Shown: positions 1-11,156 of the stretch, one piece after another
Position numbering within the stretch: position 1 is the stretch's first letter
How the letters are laid out: every line of letters starts with the position of its first letter
NCBI GenBank assembly: GCA_949317995.1
Contig: OX439039.1
Coordinates: 76,366,002 to 76,430,001 of the forward strand
Length of the DNA stretch: 64,000 nt
From: Acholoe squamosa
Lineage: Eukaryota; Annelida; Polychaeta; Phyllodocida; Polynoidae
Direction of reading: 5' to 3'
Notes under the pieces: model-generated
What the model saw: only the letters and a program-made list of their open reading frames with translations
What the model was told of the DNA's origin: nothing
Database searches by the model: none
Position numbers and translations under genes: made by a program

Positions 1-97
1 GTTATTAAAGATATAATAATTAACAATTATGACGTAATATTACGTAATGTTATGTAACACTTATATACCTGAATATGCCTTTAATAGGTAAGGTAGA

Positions 98-526
98 TTG
101 AGATCTAACACTGTGACAACTAGCTCCGTGCAGTCCAGGGATGTTAGTGGTGAAGAGGGTGCTCCTACACCTCCACCACCATCATCTGCCGGAATGTACT
201 GGCGACCCATCCTTCACAGGGTCCGAACTGCTATCGACCTGGATGTTAAGGATCCAGACGAGTATATAAAAGAACGATGTACTCAGTCCATCAACATACA
301 GAAGGAGGTGTTTGAAGCTTGGCAAGAATTCCACCTTAATCAAAGCGTGACTTATCTCCGCAGTATGACTGAAGGCTTTTTCGAATGCCTTCACGCGATA
401 CAGCGGAGAGAGACTGAGCGAATCACAACCGAAGCAACTGCTAAGGTTGATGAGGATCACAGGAACGCAGACAGGGAACCTGAAAGACACTGCCAATATG
501 AAGGGCATGTGTTGTACGATGTGTAA
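98..526 (+). CDS. Hypothetical ORF, possible element or exon fragment
   Basis: 142 codons without an ATG start; the frame opens just before 98 and ends TAA at 524-526. The protein has a Pro-rich start (APTPPPPSSAG) and a charged, probably helical C-terminal half (AWQEFHLNQSVTYLRSMTEG). Not recognised. It could be the last exon of a gene extending left of the window or part of a retroelement ORF. Confidence 0.25.
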   Translation: MRSNTVTTSSVQSRDVSGEEGAPTPPPPSSAGMYWRPILHRVRTAIDLDVKDPDEYIKERCTQSINIQKEVFEAWQEFHLNQSVTYLRSMTEGFFECLHAIQRRETERITTEATAKVDEDHRNADREPERHCQYEGHVLYDV

Positions 527-1570
527 TAGAAATCTCTAATGGATAATAATGTGTAGTTGGCAGTGTCAACAGTGATAAGATATGTAAGTGATTTAATAGA
601 GATGCGAAGAAAAAGACAGTAAGGCAAGACAGAGTAATGAATGTTTATTGATAAAAAACAGTTCGAGATGAAATGGATTGGTAGCATGTTCCACGGGAAT
701 CGGTGGTGTAAGCTGTAGTGTCTGAGTCCATAATAAGATTTGGGACAGAAGGCTTGATTGCTCCAGTCGTGAGATGAAAGGGATAAAAACACCAATAGCC
801 TGAGGGATAAATAGAAGAGACTCCATCTGAAAATGAAAGAGATAATTGGTTTAAGACCAACGGAATCAGAGGGACTAATGATGAATAATAGGAAGAAGAA
901 TATTAGATTAAGAAATAACTACTTTACAAAGTTGAACAATAAATGGGAAATGAATACGAGCTAGTGACGGCATAAGATAACTACATTTCTCGGAGCAGGC
1001 GCGTTGAGATAACAACGCTCCTCAAATAAAAGAATTCTAAGTCGGAAGCAGGGAGTTTGTTCAGAGGGAGCATGGAGACAACATTGAAAGTTAGGCACAC
1101 ATATCTCAGCTAGCAGTTAATAGCCAAATACCATTAGATCAAAGTAGTGAACAGCCTATATACATTAGGAAACAGCAGCCTTATATAAGAGGAGATCTGA
1201 CATCTGGGGAATTCCATGCACATTCAACAACAACATACTCACCCTTCACTGCTGAGGAGATTTAGAGAGTAGATCAAACACAACTATTTGTAGCTCTGAA
1301 AAGCACTACCTGGGAATGACTAGTTTCCAGCCAAGGGACTTCATACAAGATGCTTGACGTGTTAGTATCAAAGGAGAGGAATCAATAAAGCCTTCAGTCA
1401 AGAGGTATCTCTCACTGGTTTTATTTGAGTAGGACTGCTGCCCGGCTTAATAGGTGTACTGGGCTGAGGTAGTGGCATACTCTACCCTTTATAGGAAGCT
1501 AGCTCAAACCCCAAAATACACTCTGTTACATCTATATACAACGACCAGAAAGTAGGACTAAAACAACTTC
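527..1570. other. Purine-rich non-coding stretch with LTR-like signals
   Basis: No coding sequence. Contains CCTTATATAAGAGG at about 1,171 (TATA-like) and AATAAAGCCTTC near 1,384 followed by a T-rich stretch, an arrangement resembling U3-R-U5 of a solo LTR. No terminal TG...CA pair or target duplication was established. Confidence 0.2.
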
Positions 1571-1631
1571 AAATTAATGGAGTAAACACACAGTACAGTG
1601 TGATCTGAAGCTTAGGAAACTAAGGGAGGAG

Positions 1632-1874
1632 ATGGACTTCATGGATGCCAAATTCATGGGGGTTTTCGGGTGCCTTTTCTCCAAATGGGATGGCACACCC
1701 GAGTCTGCCTTCGAACTGTTAATGAAACAGCAAGCGAAGAACAGACCATCGCCATCAATGAACCCCAGATCGGGTCCCAGCGCAGCGGCCGGCTCTGCCC
1801 CCTCTGCTGCACCTGACAAACCAGAAAGTTCGAAGTCTGACCAAGCCTGTGCTATGGAGACTTCAGACAAATAA
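1632..1874 (+). CDS. Short hypothetical ORF downstream of the LTR-like segment
   Basis: 80 codons starting ATGGACTTC; Met-rich start (MDFMDAKFMGVFGCLFSKW), then Ser/Ala/Pro-rich. No domain recognised. Its place after the LTR-like signals suggests a truncated gag-like leader, but this is a guess. Confidence 0.2.
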   Translation: MDFMDAKFMGVFGCLFSKWDGTPESAFELLMKQQAKNRPSPSMNPRSGPSAAAGSAPSAAPDKPESSKSDQACAMETSDK

Positions 1875-3083
1875 CCGATTTGCTACCAATCCAACCTAGA
1901 GACCCAAAACCCTTTTTCTAGGTTGGAAATTTTTTTTCTGATACACATAACGAATGCAGCGATGGCCTTGATGACTGAACGGACGCAGACTCGAATCGTC
2001 TTCGATGATCTACATCTTCCCATCTTCATCAGGGCACAACATAACAGCGACGCGGCTTGCCACCGCCAAGTTCGACCTACTTGCCGAATGGATCTGCAGA
2101 CAAGCAGTGATATGAAAACGAAGACATTTGAAGTCTAACTCTTATTGTACAGATAGACCCACTACACTGGTGGGCTATCTTTAATTATAACATTATCATA
2201 TATCTTCTGTTTAGGAGATGGGTTTGAACTTGCCCACATCTCATTATATCTATTTTCCTATGTTTAGTTACCACATAAAAAGTGACCACTACTATTTAAC
2301 TACGCATAAATGAGTTGATCTCATAATGTAATATATGTGTATAATATGGAACTATAGTATTATGTACCTTTGATCTGTAAACCACCTCTAGGAGTTGGTA
2401 TCTAAAAAGGGTACTACGTCATATTTTCTAAGTCACTTAGACATATACCGTCCGTGTTCAAACACTTAACATAGTTATATTATAGTGTAAATAGATACTT
2501 TATATTTTCATTGTATAAAACTAAAATCAGTTTGACGAACTGACCAAAAAACTCTAAAAAGTTAACTCATACGTGAGTTCAAAAACTTTTCTTTTTCAGG
2601 TAATAGTGCATAGATGTTTTTGTTAATACATAATGCTCATTTATAATCAGGTACTTGTAACATGTATAATTTAATAGTTGTTCGAACTACTGTTGTATAA
2701 TTTATCTTTACCCACCCTCGAAGTTGAAATTGGATCTCACTTCGAAGTAGTATATTTACTACTAAGGTCTGTTAATTTCATAATGTTACATAATTTATAT
2801 ATATTTCGCTCCACAATATCATTGTGTAAATAATTACCTTGAGCCCTATTATAGTTATTAGACTATTTCCTACGTGTTTTCTACCCTAGTCATAGCCGAT
2901 GGGGGTAGTGTAGGGGCTTGTGGAGCGGTATATATAGTTTTAGCTCCCTATTCGAGAGGGCAGGTCGATCGGTGCAGTTACCACCGGTAGGACCAGAGGT
3001 CACTTCGATCTCTGACCACTATGAGGTTGTGGCAGCACTGGTCCTTGCTGCTCCAGTCCCTACCTGGGACCGCATAGGGAGAT
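1875..3083. other. AT-rich region, no gene seen
   Basis: About 1.2 kb of AT-rich sequence with no ORF of note; a GC-richer 130-base patch at 2,935-3,070 is unidentified. Confidence 0.5.
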
Positions 3084-3319
3084 TACCGTAATCTCCCGCG
3101 TATAAGACACGTCCTCTACGCCAAACAAAATGCTGGGGAGTCTTATAGGATGTACTGAAATTGGGGGTGCGTCTTATATGAGGGGTAATTTTACTATAGA
3201 AATGTACTGAATTTACAAAATTGAGCCTTTAAATGTGCGTCTTATACGCGAGATGCATTTGCTAAGTTTGGGGTGCGTCTTATACGCACAGCGCGTCTTC
3301 TACGCGGGAGATTATGGTA
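3084..3319. repeat. MITE, family A (CCGTAATCTCCCGCGTA termini), copy 1
   Basis: Begins TACCGTAATCTCCCGCGTA and ends GCGGGAGATTATGGTA: inverted termini flanked by TA on both sides. Inside, GTGCGTCTTATACG-like words recur several times. Confidence 0.85.
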
Positions 3320-3661
3320 GTTGGCTTCTGGCTGCGGCCAGGGCAACACCTGCAGAGTACTGAGCTATATTCATAGCACCACTTCGAACATATGTAAATA
3401 CGAAAGAAACATGTGCCGGTTGCACTAACCCAAGTTAACTTGTCTGGTTTTACTTGATATTGATATATCTCGAACTGAACCAAAGTTATATAAGAACTCG
3501 AACCATTACATCACCATAGTCAGCAACATCATTCATAATACTGAATATGAGGTCAATTACTTTTTCTGAATATAATGGCCTCGTAGGTACCACAATATAC
3601 TGATACAAGCAGCTTCAATCAATTTAAGCCTTTCCCTAGCTCTAGATTCTACTGCATAATC

Positions 3662-3712
3662 TACCGTAATCTCCCGCGTATAAGGCGCAGCCCGCGTATA
3701 AGGCGCAACTAG
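3662..3712. repeat. MITE family A, truncated copy 2
   Basis: Only the left terminus plus a short reiteration (CCGCGTATAAGGCGCA twice). It interrupts the retrotransposon fragment at 3716-3850. Confidence 0.7.
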
Positions 3713-3715
3713 AGT

Positions 3716-3850
3716 ATCTTTCAACCAGTTTCAGAAATGTTGATAATATCTGCATTTAAACCTTCTAAATACTCATTTACAGTTTCTGGCTTTGACGTAG
3801 TGCTTTGAGCATTCCAAAAAATAGTTTTTAGACCTTTAGTTTTACCCACA
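3716..3850 (-). pseudogene. Non-LTR retrotransposon endonuclease fragment
   Basis: On the minus strand it reads FWNAQSTTSKPETVNEYLEG followed by LNADIINISET, the N-terminus of an APE-type endonuclease of a CR1/Jockey-like LINE, then a stop. It covers the same protein part as the 6,660 end of the larger LINE, so it is a separate insertion. Confidence 0.7.
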
Positions 3851-4118
3851 ATATTTTAATTTACTTGCATTTAGATATATGTACTGACTGCTGCATGAAC
3901 ATTTTCAATAATAATGACGAATGAGTTGAATGATGGAATGAGGGGGACAAATTTTTTTGAAGATCCTAGAAACATTTAGAACGTTATGAAAATTACTAAG
4001 GAACTCCTAGTAATATTACCAGTGTAAAGTGTAAATCAATTAATGATATAAATCAAAGTTTAAAACACACACACTGAGACAACCCAATAAACTTGAAATG
4101 AATATATCTACATAGACC

Positions 4119-4165
4119 TACCGTAATCTCTTGCGTACAAGGCGCGTCTTATATGCAAGGTTTTA
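4119..4165. repeat. MITE family A, truncated copy 3
   Basis: TACCGTAATCTCTTGCGTAC followed by GGCGCGTCTTATATGC; no right end found. Confidence 0.6.
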
Positions 4166-4995
4166 GTTATCGCTGGATCCAGAAGGGGGACACCAAGACG
4201 TTCATTTTGATATGTTACACTCCCACTAAGTCATACTATGACATAGAGGGGCTGTTCGGAAAAAGGTCAGTTACTAGCTCAAAGATAGCATAGTGATACA
4301 ATTCAAGTCCTCCATTCTATCTAGCAGGTGGCTATACAAAATTTTTGCAGCTATCTTAGACATTACAGGAAGGAGAGAGATGGGCCTCCTATTTCCTACA
4401 TCTTGACTATTGCCACCCTTAGATAATGGTGTCACTCTAGCTACTTTCCATTCATCTGGAAATATACATTGACTGAAGGATACATTGTACAGCTGCATTA
4501 ATTCTTGAACAATCAGGTTGAGATATTGCTTCAACACAGTACAGCTAACTTGATCCATGCCCAAGGTTTTACTAGTGTTTATATCACTTATCAAATATGA
4601 AACAGTTTCCTTATTCACATTTAGAATCTCATGTAGATCCTTATCATCAGGGACTGGTTCATACTCAAGATCTATGTCATCAAGGGGAAACCCTTCTTGT
4701 GTAAGATTGTTTGATAGCTCTTCACCTACACCGGCAAAGAGTTGATGATTTTCCAAAAAGCTTTGAGATTATCACTGTTCTCATCCAATGCAGAAGTAGT
4801 TATGTTTGATTTGGCATACTTGGTCTTTTTCGAAATTAAGCACCTGATTCTCTTTGCCCTTTTTAGACAATCAACAGATTAGCTTTTAAAAAACTGGTTC
4901 ATTAGCCTATCTCTTTCAGCACTGAGACAGAGGATTTCATCTGTCACCCAGTCTCTACCCTTTTCCTTATAAAGTCTTGACCCATTGGGCAGAAA

Positions 4996-5432
4996 TACCG
5001 TATTTCCTCGAATACAAGCCTGGCCTCAAATATAAGCCTGCCCCGTTTATAAGCCTGGTTAAAAGGGGTACTGGGTCTAATATAATATGGGCCCCGAATA
5101 CAAGCCTGGGTATGGGACAGAAATCCAATTGAGATCATTTATTATTCATAATTTTACTTTTAAGTGAAATATCTACATATTCTCTTACAAATTATTCATC
5201 AAGTGACCAGGTAGACATATTTGAATGAGTATATTATGAGTCTCAATATCACAAAACCTTTGTAAAATTGTTTAAATTATAGAATAAATCTTATAGATAT
5301 GGTAAGGACCACAGTAACACTTTCAGTGAAACAAATACAAGCCTGCCTCAAATATAAGCCTGCCCCAGATACAAACCTGATCAATTCGACACTTGAAATC
5401 AAGCCCGGGCTTCTAATCAAAGAAATACGGTA
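4996..5432. repeat. MITE, family B (TACCGTATTTC termini)
   Basis: Starts TACCGTATTTCCTCGAATAC and ends AAGAAATACGGTA, inverted termini bounded by TA. Inside, AATACAAGCCTG / AATATAAGCCTG words repeat about eight times. Inserted in the LINE. Confidence 0.8.
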
Positions 5433-5690
5433 GTCTAAGTATTTGAGTAGACAGTTTTCAATACAACTCCACATAGTAGGGACATCACTCTCTTGCCAGA
5501 CTGGTTCCCAATCCCAGCCTTCAATCCAGTCCATTAACCTGGTTTTAATATGACCTTTGTAATTCCTAGCTTTATATTCCCTGATTACATCAGGCAGGCT
5601 CTCCTCAGTCAACGTGGCAAAAACAGGAAGGTGGTCACTAACCAGATAGTTGGGAACCCCTCCAATGACAGGTTTTGTGGTATTTGTTAG

Positions 5691-5926
5691 TACCGTAATC
5701 TCCCGCGTAGAAGACACGTCCTCTACGCCAAAAAAATGCTGGGGAGTCTTATAGGATGTACTGAAATTGGGGGTGCGTCTTATACAAGGGGTAATTTTAC
5801 TATAGAAATGTATTGAATTTACAAAATTGGTACCTAAGAGGTGCGTCTTATACGCGAAAATGCATGTGCTTAGTTTGGGGTGCGTCTTATACGCGCAGCG
5901 CATCTTCTACGCGGGAGATTACGGTA
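5691..5926. repeat. MITE family A, copy 4
   Basis: Complete: TACCGTAATCTCCCGCGTAG to GCGGGAGATTACGGTA, flanked by TA, inside the LINE. Confidence 0.85.
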
Positions 5927-5947
5927 TGTGGTCTATACAAGTGCCAG

Positions 5948-6196
5948 TACCGTAATCTCCCGCGTATAAGGCGCGTCTTATAGGCCAAACAAAATGCTGC
6001 TGGGTCTTATACGTGGGAGGTAAATTGCCTTGAGTTTGGGGTGCGCCTAATAGGGGGGGTATTTTTTACTATAGAACAGTACTAAACTAACAAAAGTCTG
6101 CCCTCAGAGGTGCGCCTTATACATTATAACAGACCTCCTTGAGTTGGGGGTGCGCCTTATAGGCGAGCTGCGCCTTATACGCAAGAGATTACAGTA
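5948..6196. repeat. MITE family A, copy 5 (diverged)
   Basis: TACCGTAATCTCCCGCGTAT to AAGAGATTACAGTA, about 20 bases from copy 4. The internal words are GTGCGCCTTATA rather than GTGCGTCTTATA, a distinct subfamily. Confidence 0.8.
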
Positions 6197-6710
6197 TTTT
6201 CAAAAGATCTTGTAATTTGATTTATCAGATTGCGTAGTCCATAGTCCCTACATAAATCATGTAACTTCATTTGCATCTTCATCAAGTGTATTAATGTTAG
6301 TCATACCCATAACTCAATATCAGGAGAACTGTAAGCGACATGATGAGATTCTAATTCATCCAAACAGTCACTGACTGTGCAATTTGGAGGTCTATAGACA
6401 GTAGAGAGGACCAGTGATTTTCTGCCTTCTTGGTTAAACTTGATGGTGACCACCGCTGGCTTGGTATAACAATGTAAGTCAATTTTGGTAGCATTTTTTG
6501 CTATAGAATTTTTCACATAAATAGCTACCCCACCTCCCTTTTTATGAGATATGTCTTGTCTGAAAAGTTGGTATCCAGACCATAAAACAGTGTCATCATC
6601 ATGTAATTCTGTTAGCCAGAATTCACTGATACATAATATCTTGGAAGGCCCTAAAAAGCTCAATCCTCTTCAGATAAAAGCTGCATGTATTATAGTGTAC
6701 TATCTTTAAT

Positions 6711-7290
6711 CCTTTCAAGTCCATAGCTCACTCAAAACTGATACAAGTCAATACAATGGTACAAAAGTCAATTCAAACCTACACGGCAAAGAAAAGCGAT
6801 TATCTCTGAATGTATTTCTCAATGGCGGAGACAACTAGACAAAGATAAAGATACGAAAGAAATCACCGGATAAATTATTTACACAGTATCATTTAATTCC
6901 AAGACAATGACGCCCAGTATACTTAAGAACTTAGTTACGAGTTAATCAAATTCTAAAGAAACATACAGGGCTACCTGAAAAAGATTCCAAACACATTTAG
7001 TCAGAGTGTAATAGATATCATGGATGACATGGGTAAAATTGAGCTGGTGATAATATATGCAGACATTGCAAGTTGGTCGACACCCTACTCTGATATGCAA
7101 GACTTGGTTCATGGACACAAATACTCCAGGGGGGTGGTCTCACCTCGTCCCCTAGAAGGAGGGCAGAAAAGGTGCATTATTAAAACCAAAGTGGGATTCC
7201 AGTAACAAAAGAGACAGTAACAACAAAAAAACAACAACGAAAAAGCACCAGAGAACAGACATTGAGTTTCATATACTAAACATGTATTTA
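6711..7290. other. Non-coding, no feature recognised
   Basis: About 580 bases of AT-rich sequence. A 61-codon frame at 7020-7205 shows no recognisable protein features. Confidence 0.5.
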
Positions 7291-7294
7291 ATTA

Positions 7295-8050
7295 TTTAAT
7301 TAGGAGAAATACCAATTAACCAATTTATCTCAGAAATACCAATTTACCCACCAGGAGATGTCACACTCAAATATGTCATCACTCGAAAAAAAAATCATAT
7401 TTACCTAGCAAATTCACATGAGACGAAAAAAATATCATTGCAGTATGACAAAGAGATTCAGCTTGTTTGCTGTATCTAAGGGATTAGGCATGATTGCTGT
7501 ATCTTATAAACACCAAACTACCCACAAGGAGATGTTACACTCAAATTTGTCATCACTCGAAAAAATCTTCTTAACCTAGCGGGCTTCCCTAGCCCACTTA
7601 AAAGGGTCTATATCTCCTCTTTCCTATCCTCTTGGATGTATGTGGTGCACCTATGCGTGGGAACTGACACATTCCTCTACGAAATTGTGTAATGTAGTTC
7701 TCGCCATGAATATGACCTTAGCTATCGAAATGGCGTTAAACATCTATTACTCACTCACTCACTCTTAACCTAGCAAATTCACATAAGGCGAAAAAAAAAT
7801 ATCATTGCAGTATGACAAAAAGATTAAGCTTGTTTGCTGTATCTAAGAGATTCAGCTTGATTTCCGTATCTCAGAAATACCAATTTACCCACAAGAAGAT
7901 GTCACACTCAAATATGTCATCACTCAAAAAAAATCTTCTTAACCCAGGAAATTCACATGAGGCGAAAACAACATTGCAGTATGACAAAGAGATTCAGCTT
8001 GTTTGCTGGATCTAAGAGATTCAGCTTGATTGCTGGATCTCAGAAATAAC
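7295..8050. repeat. Three-copy tandem repeat, unit about 176-182 bp
   Basis: The word GAGATGTCACACTCAAATATG or close variants occurs at about 7350, 7527 and 7902, each followed by ATTCACATGAG..., ATTGCAGTATGACAAA and GATTCAGCTTG. Allowing for the insertion in copy 2, spacing is about 176-182 bp. Confidence 0.75.
7581..7763 (+). mobile_element. SINE-like retroposon with (ACTC)n tail, 11-bp target duplication
   Basis: Starts GGGCTTCCCTAGCCC and ends ATGGCGTTAAACATC... then (ACTC)n. It splits the second tandem copy, and CTTAACCTAGC is present on both sides (7570-7580 and 7764-7774), a target-site duplication typical of LINE-mobilised elements. A second copy lies at 63476-63660. The GGCGTTAAAC-(ACTC)n end is common in mollusc genomes (recalled knowledge). 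Confidence 0.8.
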
Positions 8051-8198
8051 AGACCAAATTGTATAAATCAGATTCTGAATTGAAAAGGTGTATCTCTGTG
8101 AGATCCAGCATATTTTCTGTATTTCTTATAAAATAACATGGTTAGATACCCTAAAGAGGCATCAAAACGAAAATCTGACTTGTGATATATCATGTAGT

Positions 8199-8849
8199 AA
8201 TTAGACCTCCCAAGGCTAGATATACTCACACTTGGGATGTAGACTTAGCACTGACTATGCTTAAGTCTTGGCATCCGCTGGAAAGCTTAAGTTATAATAC
8301 AAAACTGTGTTACTGCTGTCACTAGCAACAGCACAAAGGGCACAAACATTACATGCCTTTAAAACCACCTCAATAGTATTCGCTGACAATGAGGTAATAC
8401 TACCGGTCGACAAACAATTAAAACACACCAAGGAAGGAAAACCTTTAGACAGGTTTCATGTCTACAAGTTTGAAAACAGGGCACCATGCCCCTACAGAAC
8501 TTTAAAGAGATATCTTAAAGTGACAGAACCCTTCAGGGAAGGTGGCAAAGACCAACTTTGGTTGTCACTATGTTCTGCTAAAAAACAGATTGACTGTACT
8601 CCTGTATCCAGATGGATAAAAGATGCCATATGGGAAGCTGTCATTCCCAAATACTTCAAGGCACACTCCACTAGAGGAGCCTCGGTATCTAAGGTGGATT
8701 ACAGCAAACTACCTGTGGACTACATCCTAAAACAGGGCAGATGGACCAATGCATTGACCTATGCTAAGTTCTACAAAAGGTCGATCCACAAGGACCATGG
8801 CAGCATGTACCAGTCTACAGTGCTCTCCAAGGCCACCAGCACACAATAA
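8199..8849 (+). pseudogene. DIRS/Ngaro-type tyrosine recombinase fragment, frameshifted
   Basis: A first frame reads RPPKARYTHTWDVDLALTML then KSWHPLESLSY, the helical region before the catalytic domain. The catalytic domain continues in another frame from about 8307: LLLSLATAQRAQTLHAF (first catalytic Arg), FKAHSTRGAS (H-x-x-R box) and GRWTNALTYAKFYKR (Tyr nucleophile). The frameshift is near 8300. No reverse transcriptase remains nearby. Followed by AAACAAGACTTACC, usual after such recombinases. Confidence 0.85.
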
Positions 8850-8915
8850 GGTAATTACACATTTCTATGTTGTCATTACCAGCTGGGTAACAAGGCAGCT
8901 TTCAAATCTCCGTTG

Positions 8916-9200
8916 TGAGAACTTCGTCGGCATAGCAACCAGACATAAACTTTATAAGTTAAACAAGACTTACCTTGGTAAAAGGTGAAGTTTGTTTTAA
9001 AGTTTATAAGGGTTGGTAGACTGCCGACGAAGATCACCCCGTTGATCACCCCGTTGTTCTCTGGGTGGACTTCTGGTTTACCAGAAGACCCATTTTTTGG
9101 GATTTACCTTCTTATCCAGCTAGCTTTGAATACTGATGCATTATTGGATGGTCTCGCATGACTACGTCTCCGTTGTTCTCTTCGTCGGCAGTCTATCAGC
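8916..9200. repeat. Terminal inverted-repeat region of the recombinase element
   Basis: AACTTCGTCGGCA (about 8920), ACTGCCGACGAAG (about 9019) and CTTCGTCGGCAGT (about 9180) form nested inverted copies, with CCCCGTTG reiterated between. This resembles the complex ends of DIRS-like retroelements and probably marks the element's 3' boundary. Confidence 0.6.
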
Positions 9201-9259
9201 CCGATTTGCAAATTTTTTGCGATGTTTGTCTTTTATTGTATATTTGGACGATATTTCTG

Positions 9260-11150
9260 AAATAAAACTGAAGGATTTATAAAAGAAATACTCATGGCAT
9301 TAGTCTGCAAACATACATACTAACATACCGCTCTCTACCCTAGGGCATTAGGAGTGAACCCGAACCCAAGCAAAAGGGTCGGAGATTTCTATCTTATATT
9401 CTTAAACTTCACGTGATAAATATAAATGTGGGTTTGAACAGGGTATTGAGAGAAATGAAGCATAACAAATACAGGAAAAGATGGGTAAATCTATATTTCA
9501 TTTGAACCTCGTTCATCTGGGTCTTCCGATAAATATCTCAATAGGGTTTGTTTTAGAACAAACAAAGAAAAACAACAGAACATTTCTGTCCTAAAAAGAA
9601 TGCACATGTTACATTCTTTTTTTTCAATCAAAAACTTACATGGTTGTCAAACGTTTTTCCACGTCCAATAATATTACTTTTCCCCAAACCCTCCCTTAAC
9701 GTAGCAGAAGGTTACAAAAACGTTTAGTTTACCATCAATCTGGGTTTGGCCCTAGAGTGGGTGGGCAGGTGATTTTTTTGGCCTCTCCAGGGGAGGGGGG
9801 ATTCTGACCCTTGAGAATGGGTTGGCAGATTTTTTACACGCATCCATGTTCAAACCCACCACCTCATGTATTGAGTCTATATTTGGGATATAAAAAGCAG
9901 GGATGACAGTTTTCAGGCTTTCAGGGTTTTTTAACAAAATGCCCCCCCCCCCAAGTATTGAGTCTATATTTGTGATATGTAAAGCATCATCTGTTTGTCA
10001 TGACTTATCGGACAATTGAACAAATTACAAAGTCCCCCTGTTGTTAAAAAAAAATCCTAAAAGTCATCCAATGTCGGTGACTGTAGCTGAACTCCAGATT
10101 CATGGACTTGTTTTGTGATCATGACAGGTGGGGCAGAGAGAGGCCTATGCCATCATGCCCATGATGTATATTGAGTTAAATGACCAGAGACTTTTTTTTT
10201 TCTTTACATCTTGAGCCATCTTGGTGGGATCTCAGAGAGAGTTTTATTTAAGTCACATGACCGCAAGTACTATATTAACCGGCGAGGTTTGGCACCAATA
10301 TTTTGTGTGTGGTTGTCACAACTCTCAACACTCCTTCTCAAACATACACAAAAAAAACCCAATATACTACATGTATAACATGAACTACTTAGAATGAAAC
10401 TTAACATGAAACTAGTTACCAAGTAACCAATACTACTTCTAGGTCATAGGTTTACTCAAGACTTAACTTTAACTATAATAGCAATGTCCTTGCTTTCTTA
10501 TAAGTGTCCAGTTTCTCAGTCTCTGAGTAAACAGTTATATACTACTATAGTATTCAGTTCATAGTCCTTCTGGACAGTCCTCCAACTGTTTAGTTTCAGT
10601 TTCATATGACAATAATCACTTAGAAATCTACATCACTGTAGTTTCAGTTTCACTTGTTTCTTAGATTATCATAATAGCACACTATTAGAATGTTATTCAA
10701 CTTCAACATGTATTTAAGACTATATGATCACACACTATAGTATACATGTACTACATAAAACTTCTTGTTTTCTTACTTAAATGTTACAAGATACACATAT
10801 TAGGTTGTCAACAAATCTTTACCAAATAGCAAAGACAACTGCTATTAGAATTTTGCATATACATTTGTAGCATAAACATAATCTTGGGAAGAGCGGTTTC
10901 TAGCACTTCATTCAGGCTTTACCCCTCACTTCCCTAACTAATTCAGGTCTTCTATATTTGGTGGCATATTTAGTTTGAATACACAGACCTTATTCCCATT
11001 AAAGTCACTTCACTTTACAACAGCACATATAGTTCCAACTTTCAGATTCTCCTTCTGAAGTTTACTCACAGATTCTGTACAAAGTGTCTTCTTGCATTAT
11101 CTTGTGTCCTTCTGCATTGTCTCAGTGCATTCCTCCATCATCTCAGTGCA
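9260..11150. other. Non-coding, MITE debris
   Basis: No gene. A 30-base word (GTATTGAGTCTATATTTG core) occurs at about 9,871 and 9,954. CCCCCTGTTGTTAAAAAA at about 10,035 matches the terminus of the element at 20204-20533. The rest is AT-rich. Confidence 0.5.
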
Positions 11151-11156
11151 TCCTGC

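Larger units (their letters stand above)
4274..6710 (-). pseudogene. Decayed CR1/Jockey-like LINE with three nested MITEs
   Basis: Read right to left: 6663-6301 is the endonuclease N-part (ILCISEFWLTELHDDD, KKGGGVAIYVKNS, LSTVYRPPN), then a frameshift into LHDLCRDYGLRNLINQITR; 5690-5436 continues with NYLVSDHLPVFATL, the endonuclease C-end SDHLP motif, and linker; 4995-4274 gives the linker and RT start with FPDEWKVARVTPLSKGG and NRRPISLLPVMSKI. Stops and frameshifts occur throughout and the RT catalytic part is missing, so it is inactive. The gaps are MITEs at 5948-6196, 5691-5926 and 4996-5432. Confidence 0.88.

Noticed and set aside
5277-5903. 208-codon minus-strand ORF as one gene
   Set aside because: It joins MITE A, a LINE endonuclease tail and MITE B by chance; only the middle (5690-5436) is ancestral coding sequence.
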